Positions 8,402 to 19,187 are shown, numbered from the stretch's first letter. The stretch is 64,000 nt of DNA from Siderastrea siderea (GCA_964030785.1 OZ034970.1:3415911-3479910), one strand, 5' to 3'. Translations and numbers: made by a program. The notes: a model not told the origin generated them from the sequence alone.

Positions 8402-9948
8402 TTAAGTCTTTTTTTCTTTTTTTTTCAAGCCACGGTCTTCAACGTGTTCGTCATTCTGACCAAACAACCGCAGAAATAAACCATAAGTCTCCGCATCTGG
8501 GACGCCTTGCCCTAAAAAGTACTTCTTCTTGGTCTCTAATATTCTGCAGTGAATAGCAGCTTTGCATCAAGCAGATTGTAATCTGGTCCCACGTCACCAT
8601 GGCAACCTGACTACCAGACCATTCACAACCATTCCGCGCCAGAAATTGTAGCACTCCAGTCGCATCTCAGTAAAAAAGGACAGCTCCTGATTCAGTGGAT
8701 TTGGTTGGCGCTGAAAATAAAGAAAAAAGAAATCACTGTTACGCTTTGAAAACGTTTGCTCAACACTGTTCAACATGTTTTAAAACGCGTTTGCCCACCC
8801 TGTTGGATGATATCCAAAGATTTGTTTTTGTTCTCAGGAGTGAACGACAATGTCAATTTTGTACCCACATCTCTCTTGTGCGTGCTCAACCGTGGAAGAT
8901 CTGGGCTACAAGACTGTTCATTTCGTTTGGCTACCTAATTCAATTCCTCGTTCAACATAGAAGTGCATAAGACAAAGTGGTGCTCGACAAAGTCAGATGA
9001 TGTTGCATCCGGCTGTGTGAACGGGTGCGTCGGCCTCAGAGTGCGACCACTTCTAATTAAATCACATAATTACATACTTCCACTTTCGTGAGTGCGAATT
9101 ACCCTATCAGGATTTCAAAACAGTTCCCAGTAAACAACTCAAAGCCACAGGTGACGATCATAACTTACCAACCTATGATATGACTCCTGGGTTCAAACCA
9201 TTTACAGTTGAACTGCTTGCATGAAAGTAAGCGGATTTCGTCCCCTAAATTACACATTTTTCGCTTAAACACAATAAAATAAATAAACTGGAATTTGCAG
9301 TCGCATATCCACAAAGTGGCTATTCGTCCAATGATTCCAGATCGAGTGGAATTTGGAAATGTTGGTTTTGCACGATAGCCTTTTCCAGGCTCCAAGGTAG
9401 TATGAAAAGGCGAAAAGACGAAAGCGGACGTGAAAATAAAAACGCGTGGGGGTAGGGGGAGATCAGAGCCTGGAAAAGGCTATAACGTCACTGGAAAACA
9501 CACGTTAAAAGTAGCAAAATCAGTGAATCCAAAACGCCACGATATTGGCACAGAACTTCCCTTTTTGCAGATGCCGTTTGTGTTCTGAAGCTTTGGCGAT
9601 TTATATGCATGTCGGATATACAAGACAAACGTACCGCCCAACAAACTTTCATACAAAACAAATTAATTCTCTGCCCTAAATCTATCTTGCTTTGCATTCA
9701 GGCTCAAAAACGCTCAGATTTACGGTTTTTGTCCCGGTCACAATGCAAAATTGAGAAAGCCGGCTGAGGTGGTTTACAGAACTTACCACTTTTACAACTC
9801 TTTTACGACGTGGACGCTGCTCATTGCGTTGCTGCTGGTGGGCAAGTTCATATTGATTAAGTAATTCGCGAGCAAGTACGCCAATGGTTGTACCCAAAAT
9901 GATTTCTGGCATAGCTTCATACGCCATACGCCACAGAAATCTGTTCAT
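8402..9948 (-). CDS. Uncharacterised small protein, three exons, 135 residues
   Basis: Exons on the minus strand are 9787-9948, 8607-8710 and 8402-8543. Junctions are GTG|GTAAGT to TTTTCAG|CGCC (phase 0) and GTCAG|GTTGCC to CTGCAG|AATATT (phase 2), and the frame stays open throughout. The protein starts MNRFLWRMAYEAMPEIILG, with one possible short membrane segment or mitochondrial presequence-like helix (about residues 14-30), then an Arg/Lys-rich stretch (45-54). A C-terminal half contains LETKKKYFLGQG and ends in a Lys-rich tail. I do not recognise the family. Retaining the second intron would give a 92-residue version ending VVRLPW. Three phase-consistent exons with good acceptors make a real gene likely; transcript data would confirm it. 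Confidence 0.6.
9141..9200 (+). repeat. Fragment of the repeat at 50340-50400
   Basis: CTCCTGGGTTCAAACCATTT and the preceding GACGATCATAACTTACC closely match 50345-50400. That copy is the flank of a Penelope-type terminal repeat. The fragment lies in the first intron of the small three-exon gene. Confidence 0.6.
9270..9375 (-). mobile_element. SINE fragment (family B)
   Basis: The order ATAAATAAACTGG, ATCCACAAAGTGGCTATTC, GAGTGGAATTTGG parallels 12935-13030, where a longer copy is present. The tRNA-like head is missing, because a foldback element begins at 9377. Confidence 0.5.
9377..9484. mobile_element. Short TIR element (MITE), ~108 bp
   Basis: ATAGCCTTTTCCAGGCTC at the left and GAGCCTGGAAAAGGCTAT at the right are exact inverse matches. 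The interior is purine-rich and non-coding. It sits in the first intron of the small three-exon gene. Confidence 0.75.
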
Positions 9949-10272
9949 TACTTCAGCTTTGCTGATAAAATCTTATCTTACACGATAACAAAAATCTTGA
10001 CTGACTATCAGGCGATCTAGTTACAGAAGTGTAGTTTGACGAAACAAAGGCTTGCATTGAAATGCCTGTTTCAGTGCGCGCGCGCGTGCATGCTACTTTA
10101 CGCAGCCTCGTGTTGAAATGTATAGATTCTGCTACCAACGAGAGTCGAAGAGCTTTTAAACTTTCGCTTTCGCTCGATCCCTAACTTTCATCTGTTCTCC
10201 TCCGACCCTCCGGCAAAGACTTAAAATTTGCTCAATAATTCATAAAACCCACGAAAATTCAAACTCTACCTC
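9949..10272. promoter_or_regulatory. Probable promoter region of the three-exon gene
   Basis: The first 320 bp upstream of the minus-strand start have no long ORF. A CGCGCGCGCG run lies near 10077-10087 and moderate CpG continues after it. No TATA box is evident. The assignment rests only on position. Confidence 0.3.
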
Positions 10273-10615
10273 TTGTTTAATCACCAGCGTTCATGCGCTC
10301 TCACCACCTCTCAAATGTGTTCTCAAAGGGCTTACATATGCTTCCTCAAACGGTTTGCATATGTTTTCCCGCGCTTAACACCAGAGGTTTGTAGGTCTTG
10401 TAGCCCGCGTAGCTGGCGGTTATTCCCTCCTCCTCCCCATTTCCCTCGCGGCTTCATCGCTCGCGCGCGCTCCCCGATAAAACCGCCAGTGTTTGCGGTG
10501 CTTGGCATTGGTCACAAGTTTTCCTGCGCTAGGCAACGGTTTGGTGGTTTCTTGTTTAACCGCGCTTAGCACCAGTTGCATGTTGCCCGCGTTTGACACA
10601 GATCACCTCTTTTTG
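10273..10615 (+). repeat. GC-rich degenerate repeat array, related to 46910-47050
   Basis: Loosely repeated modules of the type TTCCCGCGCTTAACACCAG and CGCGCTTAGCACCAGTTGCA occur here, and equivalents recur at 46920-47050 (CCCGCTCTTGACACCAG, TTTGCTTCGAGATCT). Both loci end in TTTTTGCTTCGAG followed by a TTGG-containing tail. It is not coding despite open frames. Confidence 0.5.
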
Positions 10616-10622
10616 CTTCGAG

Positions 10623-10703
10623 TAGTCCACTTCTGGACCCCCGTCACGCAACATCCATTCATCACGGGTGGATGTTGCGTGATGGGGGTACAGAACTGGA
10701 CTA
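10623..10703. mobile_element. Foldback MITE with 7-bp target duplication
   Basis: TAGTCCACTTCTGG...ATCCA and TGGAT...CAGAACTGGACTA form ~35-bp inverted arms around a short centre. CTTCGAG flanks both ends (10616-10622 and 10704-10710) as a candidate target-site duplication. It interrupts the GC-rich repeat to its left, whose module resumes with TCCTGATTGG. Confidence 0.75.
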
Positions 10704-10826
10704 CTTCGAGTCCTGATTGGCTTTGCCAGATATGTTTGAGGTGTTTGTTCTGACAGTCATTACAAAAACTTCTCAACATGTCAAAATAGCTTTTACCTTG
10801 ACAAAATACAGCAGATGATAAACATT

Positions 10827-13800
10827 TCAATTTGCTGCCTTGTCCAAAACTGCAACAGGTGCGAGGATTCGGTTTTTATTGGTTTCAACTATTTGTCCAT
10901 TCATGATCATTTCATCCAAGATCATGTGCACTCTGTCCAAATTGAACATTATCTGCATTAACAGAAGTCAAGGAAGGGAGTAAAATTCATAAAGTAATGA
11001 CCTGTGGTAGTGGTGGCAACTCCAGAAGGTAAAAATAAACTTGAATCATTCCACAAGTGCGTTTCGGGCATGAAGTGATGAGTAACCGATGGAATGGGGA
11101 AATTTGGAGCAACGTACATTTTTCATGGTCCTAAACTCACTTGTGGATTTCGCATAAAATCCTTCAATTTGTCAATTAGAGAAGATATTTTAAAAAATCA
11201 TAGCATGAGTAGTAATTGAAGGGCCGGCCCGGTGGAAAAAGGTGTAAGTGCCAATTGGTTTCTATACAATAGACCATTCACGCGAAAATTTCTTGCACCT
11301 CGTCAGATCAATTAACCGAACACTTTAGCGTCTATCAGTGGCATACTATAATAGAAGGCTTGACAACAAACACGGCACTTGCTACTAGCTCGCCTTTAGA
11401 GCTGTTAAAAGAAAAAGCTTTAGCAACTTACGAAGGATCCTTTTTTAAGGTTCGGAAACCGGTCTTGCGTTTATAAGCTTAAGAGTAGTTTGATTACGAA
11501 CTTTACGAACTAAACCATGGTGCTCAAACGTTCCTTTGATCAGCTGATCAAAAATCCTGCCTATAAAGGCAGACTGCCGAGCGCCGGCTGTCTTCCTGTT
11601 CAAGTCATCGTATACAGAACGATAATACCTTAATCGGGAAGGAACACTTGCATTAAGCGATGTTATATTGTGGCCGGCTAAATTTTTGGCTACCAGTTAC
11701 ACTTAATGATGCTAAGTCCTTCTGACCAAACCACAATCATATTATTGTAAAATTGTAAAAAGGATACATCCAGTTCACACTGAAAGTAAACAAAGAAACA
11801 AACAAACAAACAATATGTTAATAGGCGCTTTCTTGTTTTTTAAAACTATCGTGTTAATCGTTACAATGCAAACCCAGTGACCCAGCTCAGAAACTACACA
11901 GGTTAGGAAATGCCAATGCTGATGTCTGATGGGCCAACTGACTGACAGACTAACTGATTGATTTATTTATCATTTTGTTATTAACAGATATTTTTCATTA
12001 ATTTCGCTCATCAATGACAGTGGAAATCCTGCAATGGACTGGCATCCCATCCAGGGGAAAGTAGCAATATTCTCAGTTGCTTCATGCTACAGAGACCAGG
12101 ATAAGCTCCAGCCATGTGGGCCTCCTTGGCTCATGTGCAACTTTACCTGCTTCACTTTTCAAATATTTATTTCAGTCACATTACAGACACCTTACAGCAA
12201 AAACTAGCGACCATGTCCCCATGGCATCACTGTCAGTTAGATGAAAATGGAAATGGCAAACACAGTTGAAATGTGATAAGCACAGACAAATTAGAGATGT
12301 GAATAAATGTACATAACATTATCAAGCAATCAAAACTATTGTATGTATCTGTGAGAGATGCTCACCACACTTGAGAAATAACGGTCCAAAGTTTCTACCA
12401 GATTATGAATAAATTCCAGAATTGCTAATTCGTTCTGAAAAAAAAAAATAGTGTAACAACTTGAAGATTTCCTCTGCAACTGAAATTCTATCAGACTTTA
12501 TCTGTTTTCAGCTGGTTAACAGTTAGTAGGTGGAAATTTCTTTTTCAGTTGGTTTGGTTGTCTCAAACACTTGCAACTGGGCACAGCTACAAAAAATTGG
12601 ACCCACTGTTTTTTTTTTCCAGGCTAATTTATTTAACAACTGCCAAAGTTGTTGTTCAACTGTCAAGGTAAATAAATCAGCTACCCTGCTTAAGCTCGAC
12701 AAGAGTATTTTTAGCCGCAAAGAACAAGATCCAATAACAGAATAAAGCTGTAAAAAAATTACATGGAGCTACTACTTGTCTTAATAAGTACCTCTTGGGT
12801 TGACAATAAGCCACACCCTTTTAGGGTTTCCTTTTAAAAATTAATTTTTATATAAGCATCCCATCACATTTATAAAAGAGTCTCCCCCCTCCCCCCTAAA
12901 GGGGGAGAATGTGTAATCCTGTTGACACTGGGACATAAATAAATAAATAAATGGGAAATAGCAGTGGCACTTCCACAGGGTGGCTTTTCATCCACTGTGT
13001 CCAGTCGAATTGGAATTTAGAAAAGCTGGTTTTTGAAGTGAGGGGAAAACCAAAGTACCTAGAGAAAATCTCTCGGAGCAAAGACAAGAACCAACAACAA
13101 ACTCAACCCACATCTGATGCCAAGTCTGGCAATGAACCCGGGTCAGATTAGTTGGAGGTGAGTGCTTCACCACTTGGCCATCCCTGGGACATAACTGTTT
13201 GGTAAAAAAAAACTCTTAAATCTACAGAAAGCAAATTAAGGCAAATAATTTTAAAGATTGTGAATAACTAACTAGTGGCCAGTAAGAGTTATGCCTAGTA
13301 CTCATGTGCTGCTGATGAACTGCCATTACTACCAAGCATACAGTTCCAGCATATGCTTTTAGAACATCAGCCATCAACGCTAAAACCCTTTTGATTGCAC
13401 ATCCGTACTGCTGGCACACTTGCAAAGGTGGGTTAACCTTTGGAAGGTGGCTGTGGTTCTTCTATCAAGTTTGTAGCAAAAATAGTTCATGAAAACATTG
13501 CCAGTAACATCACACCTGCAGTACAAACCTGTCAAGTGACAAATACTGTAATTATGATCCACTTGTTAGATTTCTGTTATATCCCCCTCCTGCCAAGTCA
13601 GTGGTATATTTTATTTTAACAAATTCCCTTGGTAAACCAGTGGCTAACACCTAAATTGGCCTGTAACATAAAAGGTTACCACACAGGCCAGCTTGTGGCA
13701 TGTGAAGACCAAGCTTCAAATAAAAGTAACTTACCTCATCTGAATCAGTACCAATTATAAAGAACAGTGAGGCATATCTTTTGTAAATAACTTTAAAATT

Positions 13801-16431
13801 CTTGAATTCAAAAAAAGGACACTGAAAGGAAGACAAATCAATGTTAATTTCAAATCAATTAGAGCTTTGCGTATAGGTTGGACACAGCTAACAAAAACCC
13901 CACTTTACTCCAGACCAAAATTTATAGATATTTGAGCTCTATTAAAAGCCTAATGCCTAAAAACACTCTCTATCTCAGGTCATAAGGGTTGCAACCATTT
14001 GTGATCATAATGAGTAGGAAAAATAATAGCAACAAAATTTTCTTAATGCCCCATTTGTGTTCTAATGGTGAAATACCATTAATAATAAGAAGTTTCTTCA
14101 AAATTTCAGGCCAAGACAAAAAGAAACGTTTGACAACATGCCTACAAAAATTCATTCAGTAAAAGTTTCCTTCGCAATAAATCTATGGCTTCCTTTTCTG
14201 TTTATGTAACTATTCTCATCAGTGTACATGTTTTAATTCAATTTCAGATTTGGTTCAGACCTTTTGTGTGGTTAGCAGGAGGCACATACCTAATGTAAAA
14301 AGAAGGGGGAGAACTTAAAAAAGTCTGTGGGGAAGCTTTGCACTCTGAGCTAAAGTTGCATGGCAGCAATATAATGCAGAACTACTCTCAAAATGCTTTT
14401 AGAAGTAGGCAGTTTTGTGCAGGTCTCCTTCCCTCTTTAAATTTTTTAAAGGATAAGTATGGGGCTGAACTGGAATTTCCACAGCAGTAGGGGAGGGGGG
14501 TTCAAACCAAAAGACCACCCATGGAATGGGGTGTATGGATATTTAATTTTCTGGAACCACACAGTTGACAGTAGGCATCAAAATCACTGGCTGCCAATAA
14601 ATGAGCCGTTCCAGCTCATTTATTACCTTTCATCAAGGGCACAATGTGTAAATGCTAATAATTTAGTTGAATAGCAAATTCTATATCTAATAGTGTACAT
14701 TATTATAGTATTATTAATAGTAGTATTAGTATGTTAGTAATGTCTTAGTATCATTATGCATCAGTCAATTCCAGCTGCGCCCATCCCCCCCTGGGCAACT
14801 GCGGGGCATTTGCGTGCCTTGTCAGTCCCGGGGGTAGGGCATTAGAAAATTTGGCACGGCCTGGGGGTCGGGCATTTGCCAACCCCCGGGCTTTTGACAC
14901 ACATGTGGTTTCCGACTCGAAATCCAAACATGGAGGATTTTATCGCAAAGGACCAGCAGTTCGTCGCAGATTGGATCGTCTTCCAAGGACTGGACAAACT
15001 TGTGGAGGTTTTCTCGATTTTATGCATTTCTTCATTGCTCATCAAGGCACAACTATCACTTAATATCGAGATTGATCGGGAACGATCAACATGAATCGAA
15101 AAATTTAGTCGCAATGATTCTTAAATTCTAAACATGTGTATAGGGATCGTCGTTTTATACTTTTGCATATTATTAAAATATTCACAACAGATGACGTTAC
15201 AACAGACTTTTATAATGTCAAGATTTTTGTTTACTAGCGAACTGTTTAAAACAAAACATTAAAGTAACAATCAACTATCATGTAGTATTGTTGTCTGTGA
15301 AGTATTAAAATATCATCACTTGGCATTTATACTAACTTTATTAACATCGGATAGTGCCGTTAAGGCCCAGTAATACGGGCAACATTTTCTTGCAACTTGT
15401 CGTGCAACCATGTTGCCGTTGCAAGTTGAGATTGTTTGTTGCGCGTATTACCACCTTCTCGCACAACAAATTTTCATGTTGCAGAAAGTAGATGTCGCTT
15501 TTACTTTCTGCAACACAAACATTTGTTGCGCGAGAAGGTGGTAATACGCGCAACAAACAATCTCAACTTGCAACGCAACATTGTTGCGCGACAAGTTGCA
15601 CGAAAATGTTGCCCGTATTACTGGGCCTTTACAAACAATAGAAAACGGAGAGGTAGGCCTACAGAAATGAAAAATCACACATAAAAATGCTGAAAGTGGT
15701 ATTATTGTGCAATGAATGAAAACTGCTGCAGTGTTGATTGGGGACGTACGATCCCGGGGGCGGGGCATTTGCCCTCTTCCTTCGTCCACACGGCGGGGCA
15801 TTTGGCAGCTAAAGTGTCCCCACCCCCGGGAATTTGCCATCCGAGAGAAAAAAAATGCTAATGCCCGGGGGTTAGCCCGGGGGGGGGGGGAGGGGGGCAT
15901 GGGCGCAGCTGGAATTGACTGATGCATTATAGTAGTGTTCATTTTCATTAAAGCCTGTATTTTATTCTGGTTATTCAGTTTCTTAACTGCAGTGGTGATT
16001 AATAAACAGTTATTTTTATATTTTCAAAAGGCTGACACTCTCTTGCTTTCTCTTTGAGAAAAAATACACGAGATAGTATAAACCAGAGAGAAATGCCGAC
16101 AACAAAGGAGACTGGGGTTATCATAACAGACTTAATATTTATTATAATTTAGAATTTTTGCAGGTTTAAATCACATTATCTTTCAATTCCAAGTATCCCC
16201 TACGAATTAGGTTTTTACAATAACATATTATCAATATGAGTTGACAACACAGCTTAGAAGCTAACGGTCCGCGCTTGCGTTTTAGTGTTTTACCTGTTCG
16301 TCGTTTCTTGTCAAACATTTTCGCGTTATTTCGGCCTCCATGTTTGTCCTTTCTTCGAGTTCCAGGTACTCGTAGTACTGGGACACACGAGTATGACCTT
16401 GTTTGTTGACAAGAAGTAAAAATCTCAACAT
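10827..16431 (-). CDS. AP4S1: AP-4 complex subunit sigma-1
   Basis: Five minus-strand exons, all phase 0: 16294-16431, 13735-13821, 12366-12434, 11768-11779 and 10827-10952. They encode 143 residues, against 144 in human. AP-4 sigma is the small chain of the trans-Golgi adaptor that sorts cargo such as ATG9 and belongs to the clathrin-adaptor small-chain (longin-like) fold. Visible family blocks are [11 protein letters not shown] (start), [59 protein letters not shown] and [12 protein letters not shown] near the end. The IMFNLD...ILDEM and RILAP signatures favour sigma-4 over sigma-1, -2 or -3. Intron 1 (2.5 kb) holds a nested TIR element; intron 2 holds a SINE. The start codon lies 136 bp from that of the divergent gene at 16568. 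Confidence 0.93.
11768..11779 (-). other. AP4S1: 12-nt microexon of AP4S1 (CELD)
   Basis: Flanked by TTTACTTTCAG on the 5' side and GTATCC on the 3' side of the sense strand, the twelve bases TGTGAACTGGAT encode Cys-Glu-Leu-Asp. These four residues occur at exactly this place in adaptor sigma chains (SELD or CELD before I/L-M/V-FN) and are absent from both neighbouring exons. The reading frame requires no adjustment. Confidence 0.85.
12030..12155 (+). mobile_element. SINE-like element (family A), 5'-truncated
   Basis: GGACTGGCATCCCATCCAGG, AGTAGCAATATTCTCAGTTG and CTTCATGCTACAGAGACC match the 3' half of the copy at 1545. It lies in AP4S1 intron 3. Confidence 0.6.
12915..13192 (-). mobile_element. 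tRNA-derived SINE (family B)
   Basis: On the minus strand it begins CAGGGATGGCCAAGTGGTGA and continues with a B-box-like GACCCGGGTTCATTGCCAG. That is a degenerate tRNA head with A and B boxes. A body with GGTTCTTGTCTTTGCTCCG follows and it ends in a TTATTTATTTATTTAT tail. The 3' part recurs at 9270-9375. It sits within AP4S1 intron 2. Confidence 0.65.
14756..15927. mobile_element. TIR element, ~1.17 kb, non-autonomous
   Basis: The left end ATGCATCAGTCAATTCCAGC is repeated inverted at the right end, with ~29 perfect bases continuing into GTGCGCCCAT-like sequence, followed by C/G runs and GGGGCATTTGC motifs pointing inward. Short open frames inside (14876-15094) do not resemble a transposase I know. 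A second palindromic element is inserted at 15362-15629. The whole lies in AP4S1 intron 1. Confidence 0.75.
15362..15629. mobile_element. Long palindromic MITE, 268 bp
   Basis: AAGGCCCAGTAATACGGGCA at the left reappears exactly inverted at the right, and complementarity continues almost to the centre (GAAAGTAG / CTACTTTC region near 15490). A TTA on each side fits a 3-bp target duplication. It is nested in the TIR element 14756-15927. Confidence 0.8.
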
Positions 16432-16567
16432 TTTTGAAATGTTTTCTTTGCAAAACAGTGAAATATGCTAAAACCCTTGGAACATTTACCCGTAGGAGAA
16501 AATATGCCAGGCGTTCTTATCACGAAATCGAGGGAGCGACATGAAAACGAGGAGCTAAACATCCAAG
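16432..16567. promoter_or_regulatory. Divergent promoter between AP4S1 and the RII-alpha-like gene
   Basis: Only 136 bp separate the two start codons, which face away from each other, so both 5' UTRs and the core promoter elements must fit here or overlap the genes. No TATA box is evident. The stretch contains CGTAGG, GGCGTTC, TCGAGGGAGCGAC and ACGAGG, so CpG is locally enriched. Confidence 0.65.
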
Positions 16568-19014
16568 ATGGCAGAATTGAAAGAGAGTTCCAGCGAGGAT
16601 TCCTTCACAGAAGCTGATGAGCAGAAATTGTACAACTTCAAAGACTGCCAACAAATTGGAAAGGGATTGTTGGATGAGTTGAAGCAATCTCTTAAAGTCA
16701 CTGTTTCAGAAATCGAAGAACCTCGTGCAAAAGCGGTGAAATACCTCGAGAAAACTGAAGTGTTACAACTTTTGGAAGTAAGCTTATGTACCATAACTTT
16801 TCGTTACAGGATTGATTGCAGAATACATGTACCTCACAGCTCCCTGCCACCTCATTTGCATGTGTCGGATCCCTTTGTGTAACGAGGAGCTTTTAAGTAA
16901 TATACCAAACACGAGAAAAGAGTGTTTCATCAGGATATCCAAACACCGAGAAGTGGGTTGAATAAAACGAGGCGCAGTGTTTGGACACCTGTTGAAACAC
17001 TCTTTCTAGTGTTTGATATAGCTTCTCAAACCATTAATAATTCTTATGCTAATTAAGGTCAGGTATCCAAACCACCGTCACGGTAGTGATTTCCTTTGTT
17101 ATCTTTTTATGGATTTATTAATGAGTTTGAGAACAAGACATGAAACAGTAAACACTATTCTTGAATTTCAATGAGATGTAAATAGGTTTTGACCTTGAGG
17201 GGTTTTCTAGCCTGCAAGCGTGAGCAGGCTTATTTGTATATATATAATTATTGAGTTATTCACACCTGTAACTTGGTGGCAGAGCCAGAATTTGTTAGTC
17301 AACAAGTGAAGCAAGCCAGCAAGAAGAATTGAGCGTGGAAAAGTGAGCCCCCTTGCAACACGTTAAATTTTGAGTTCTCTGCGTCCATCCAGGAACAGGA
17401 GCATTGTGATAATTTGGTTTAAAATGGCAGGTGAAAACTGAGCTTCATTATTGTGTCAAAAACCAACCAAGGTATTTTATTGTTTGCTGCCTCTCTATGT
17501 GACCACCGGTTGGGTCTGGTTAGAGAGTGCAGTTTTATGCCCTTTTTTGGCTTAAGTCTGCCTTAGTTGCAGTTATCTTTTGATCACCGATTCGCAACTC
17601 TTTGTAAATGCAAGTTTCATGCCCCTAGTGATTTGGCATCCCTGGCATTCTCGCACATGGATTCCAAAACATCATCCTGGACATCACCGAGGATGCCATC
17701 GAGATTTGAGACAGTGATACATATGACCACATACTGGCTAGTCTAGGGGTGTTCTGCAATTTAAATACAATAGCCGGGGAAATGAACAGTATTATGAAAA
17801 TTTCAGGTCTTCAGGGTTCCAAAGACCTCCTTTGGGACCCTGAGTATACACACTGCTTTTCAGTGGCAGTTCCAGAACTTCATGTAAGGTAGGGGCCAGA
17901 AGCAAGAGCAAAGGTAGGTGGGGGGGAGTAGGGATGGGAGGAAGAATAAAAATGGCCCTTCCCTAGATCTGCTACCATTTTTGAAGGTAACTGTGAGTTA
18001 GCATGAACCTGGGAAAGCACTGTAATTACATGTATTTGCAATATGAAAGAGATGATTTAGTTTAAAAAATTGACTAAGCTGGGCAATTAATTTTGTGTAA
18101 CGCAGTGGATGAAAATAATCAAAGTCCGTTGGTATTCATAGAGACTCATATTCACTGGGTACATCTGTTCTCCATTGAGACACACTAGCTATCAGTTTGT
18201 GTCCTCAATTAGGTAGTGCCATTGGTGCTAGAATGACTAGACGCTTAATAATGATTATGTATGTTATGTATGCTTGTATGTCATACAGAAGAACCTGGAT
18301 TTAATGAACCTATATAGAGTCTCACTCCTCCCTATTCCATACAATGAGCAATCTTCTTCAGCCCAGCCAAAGTAAAATGTTTGGAACAGAACCTTGATAA
18401 AACTGACCCTTGATATAATGGAACCAATTTCCCGAGTCCCTTGGCACTTCATTAAATCAAGGTTTCACTGTAGTTTCAGTCAGAGCTTCCATTGGAAGAT
18501 TCATGGTTCGAGGCCACTGTAGGTCTCTACCATGCCGTTTCCGTCATCCCACACGTATAAAATATGCTTGGCAACCTTATTATGGACAAGCATCCAATCC
18601 ATGGGGAGTAGTAATAATTATTAATTATTACCTAATAATTATTACTACTAATAATTATTATTACTATTAATAATTATTACTACTATTAGTAGTAATTATT
18701 ACTTCTCATTGCTTCATGCTGCAGAAACTGGGTTACACTTCAGCTGTATCAGGGCCACCTACAGGCTTGAAATGTAACTTATACCTTTACCTGCAACTTT
18801 GCAACTTTTTTTCATATAAATAGGCCCTTAGGATAGGAAAGAATGAGTGGCAAAGCTTATGCAGGCAAAATTATTTTTGTATTTTTTCCAGGATTTAATT
18901 ACAAAGCTTGTCTTCAAGAGGCCAGAGAAACCAATAGACTTTCTCATCAATGAAATGGAAGAGTTGAAGAGAAAAGGAGCACAAGAAATGAAAAAGACAA
19001 TTAAAGCATCTTAA
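16568..19014 (+). CDS. Small RII-alpha/DPY-30-like domain protein
   Basis: Two exons, 16568-16777 and 18892-19014, joined in phase 0 (TTGGAA|GTAAGC to TTTTCCAG|GATTTA), give 110 residues. The C-terminal half, VLQLLEDLITKLVFKRPEKP then IDFLINEMEELK, has the two-helix pattern and RPE-xPIxFL signature of RII-alpha dimerisation/docking domains. These bind amphipathic helices in PKA anchoring and in many ciliary proteins. The N-terminal half is acidic and helical, with no cyclic-nucleotide domain, so this is not a PKA regulatory subunit. Small ciliary or testis proteins of the TEX55 or EFCAB10 type are the nearest comparisons I know. An AATAAA follows 168 bp after the stop. The 2.1-kb intron carries a foldback MITE and a SINE. 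Confidence 0.75.
16882..17028. mobile_element. Foldback MITE in intron
   Basis: ATATACCAAACACGAGAAAA and GAGTGTTTCATCAGGATATC at the left are matched in inverse by GAAACACTCTTTCTAGTG and TGTTTGATATAGCTTCTCA at the right, with imperfect ~55-bp arms. Mismatches indicate an older copy. Confidence 0.65.
18475..18790 (+). mobile_element. SINE-like element (family A) with internal microsatellite
   Basis: GATTCATGGTTCGAGGC (B-box-like), GACAAGCATCCAATCCATGG and CTTCATGCTGCAGAAACTGG keep the family order. The central AGTAGTAATA block has expanded into about 100 bp of TAATAATTATTACTA units at 18606-18705. Confidence 0.6.
18606..18705. repeat. TAATAATTATTA(CTA) microsatellite
   Basis: A nearly pure A/T trinucleotide array with alternating ATT and ACT units and several internal palindromes. 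It grew inside the SINE copy. Confidence 0.85.
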
Positions 19015-19181
19015 AGCTATTAAAATTAACAATACATCATTGTATTTATATGAATGATGACATTGTCAAAAGACTGTAAAATTGTTAATCATAGTCAACA
19101 AGCATGTGATGCTGCATTCTTGACTTAAGTTTTTATTTTTTGTGAAAAATGGAGAGACTTTTAAAAAATTAGAAATTTCAT

Positions 19182-19187
19182 AATAAA
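19182..19187 (+). terminator. Polyadenylation signal of the RII-alpha-like gene
   Basis: AATAAA followed within 10 bp by GTGTGACAGG, a GU-rich-like stretch, at a normal distance after the stop codon. Confidence 0.6.

Noticed and set aside
14851..15094. Overlapping plus-strand ORFs as a captured gene inside the TIR element
   Set aside because: They are short, no transposase or host domain is visible, and both frames run out within the element.
16166..16453. A 95-codon minus-strand ORF as a gene
   Set aside because: It overlaps AP4S1 exon 1 in the wrong frame; the adaptor frame matches the family residue by residue.
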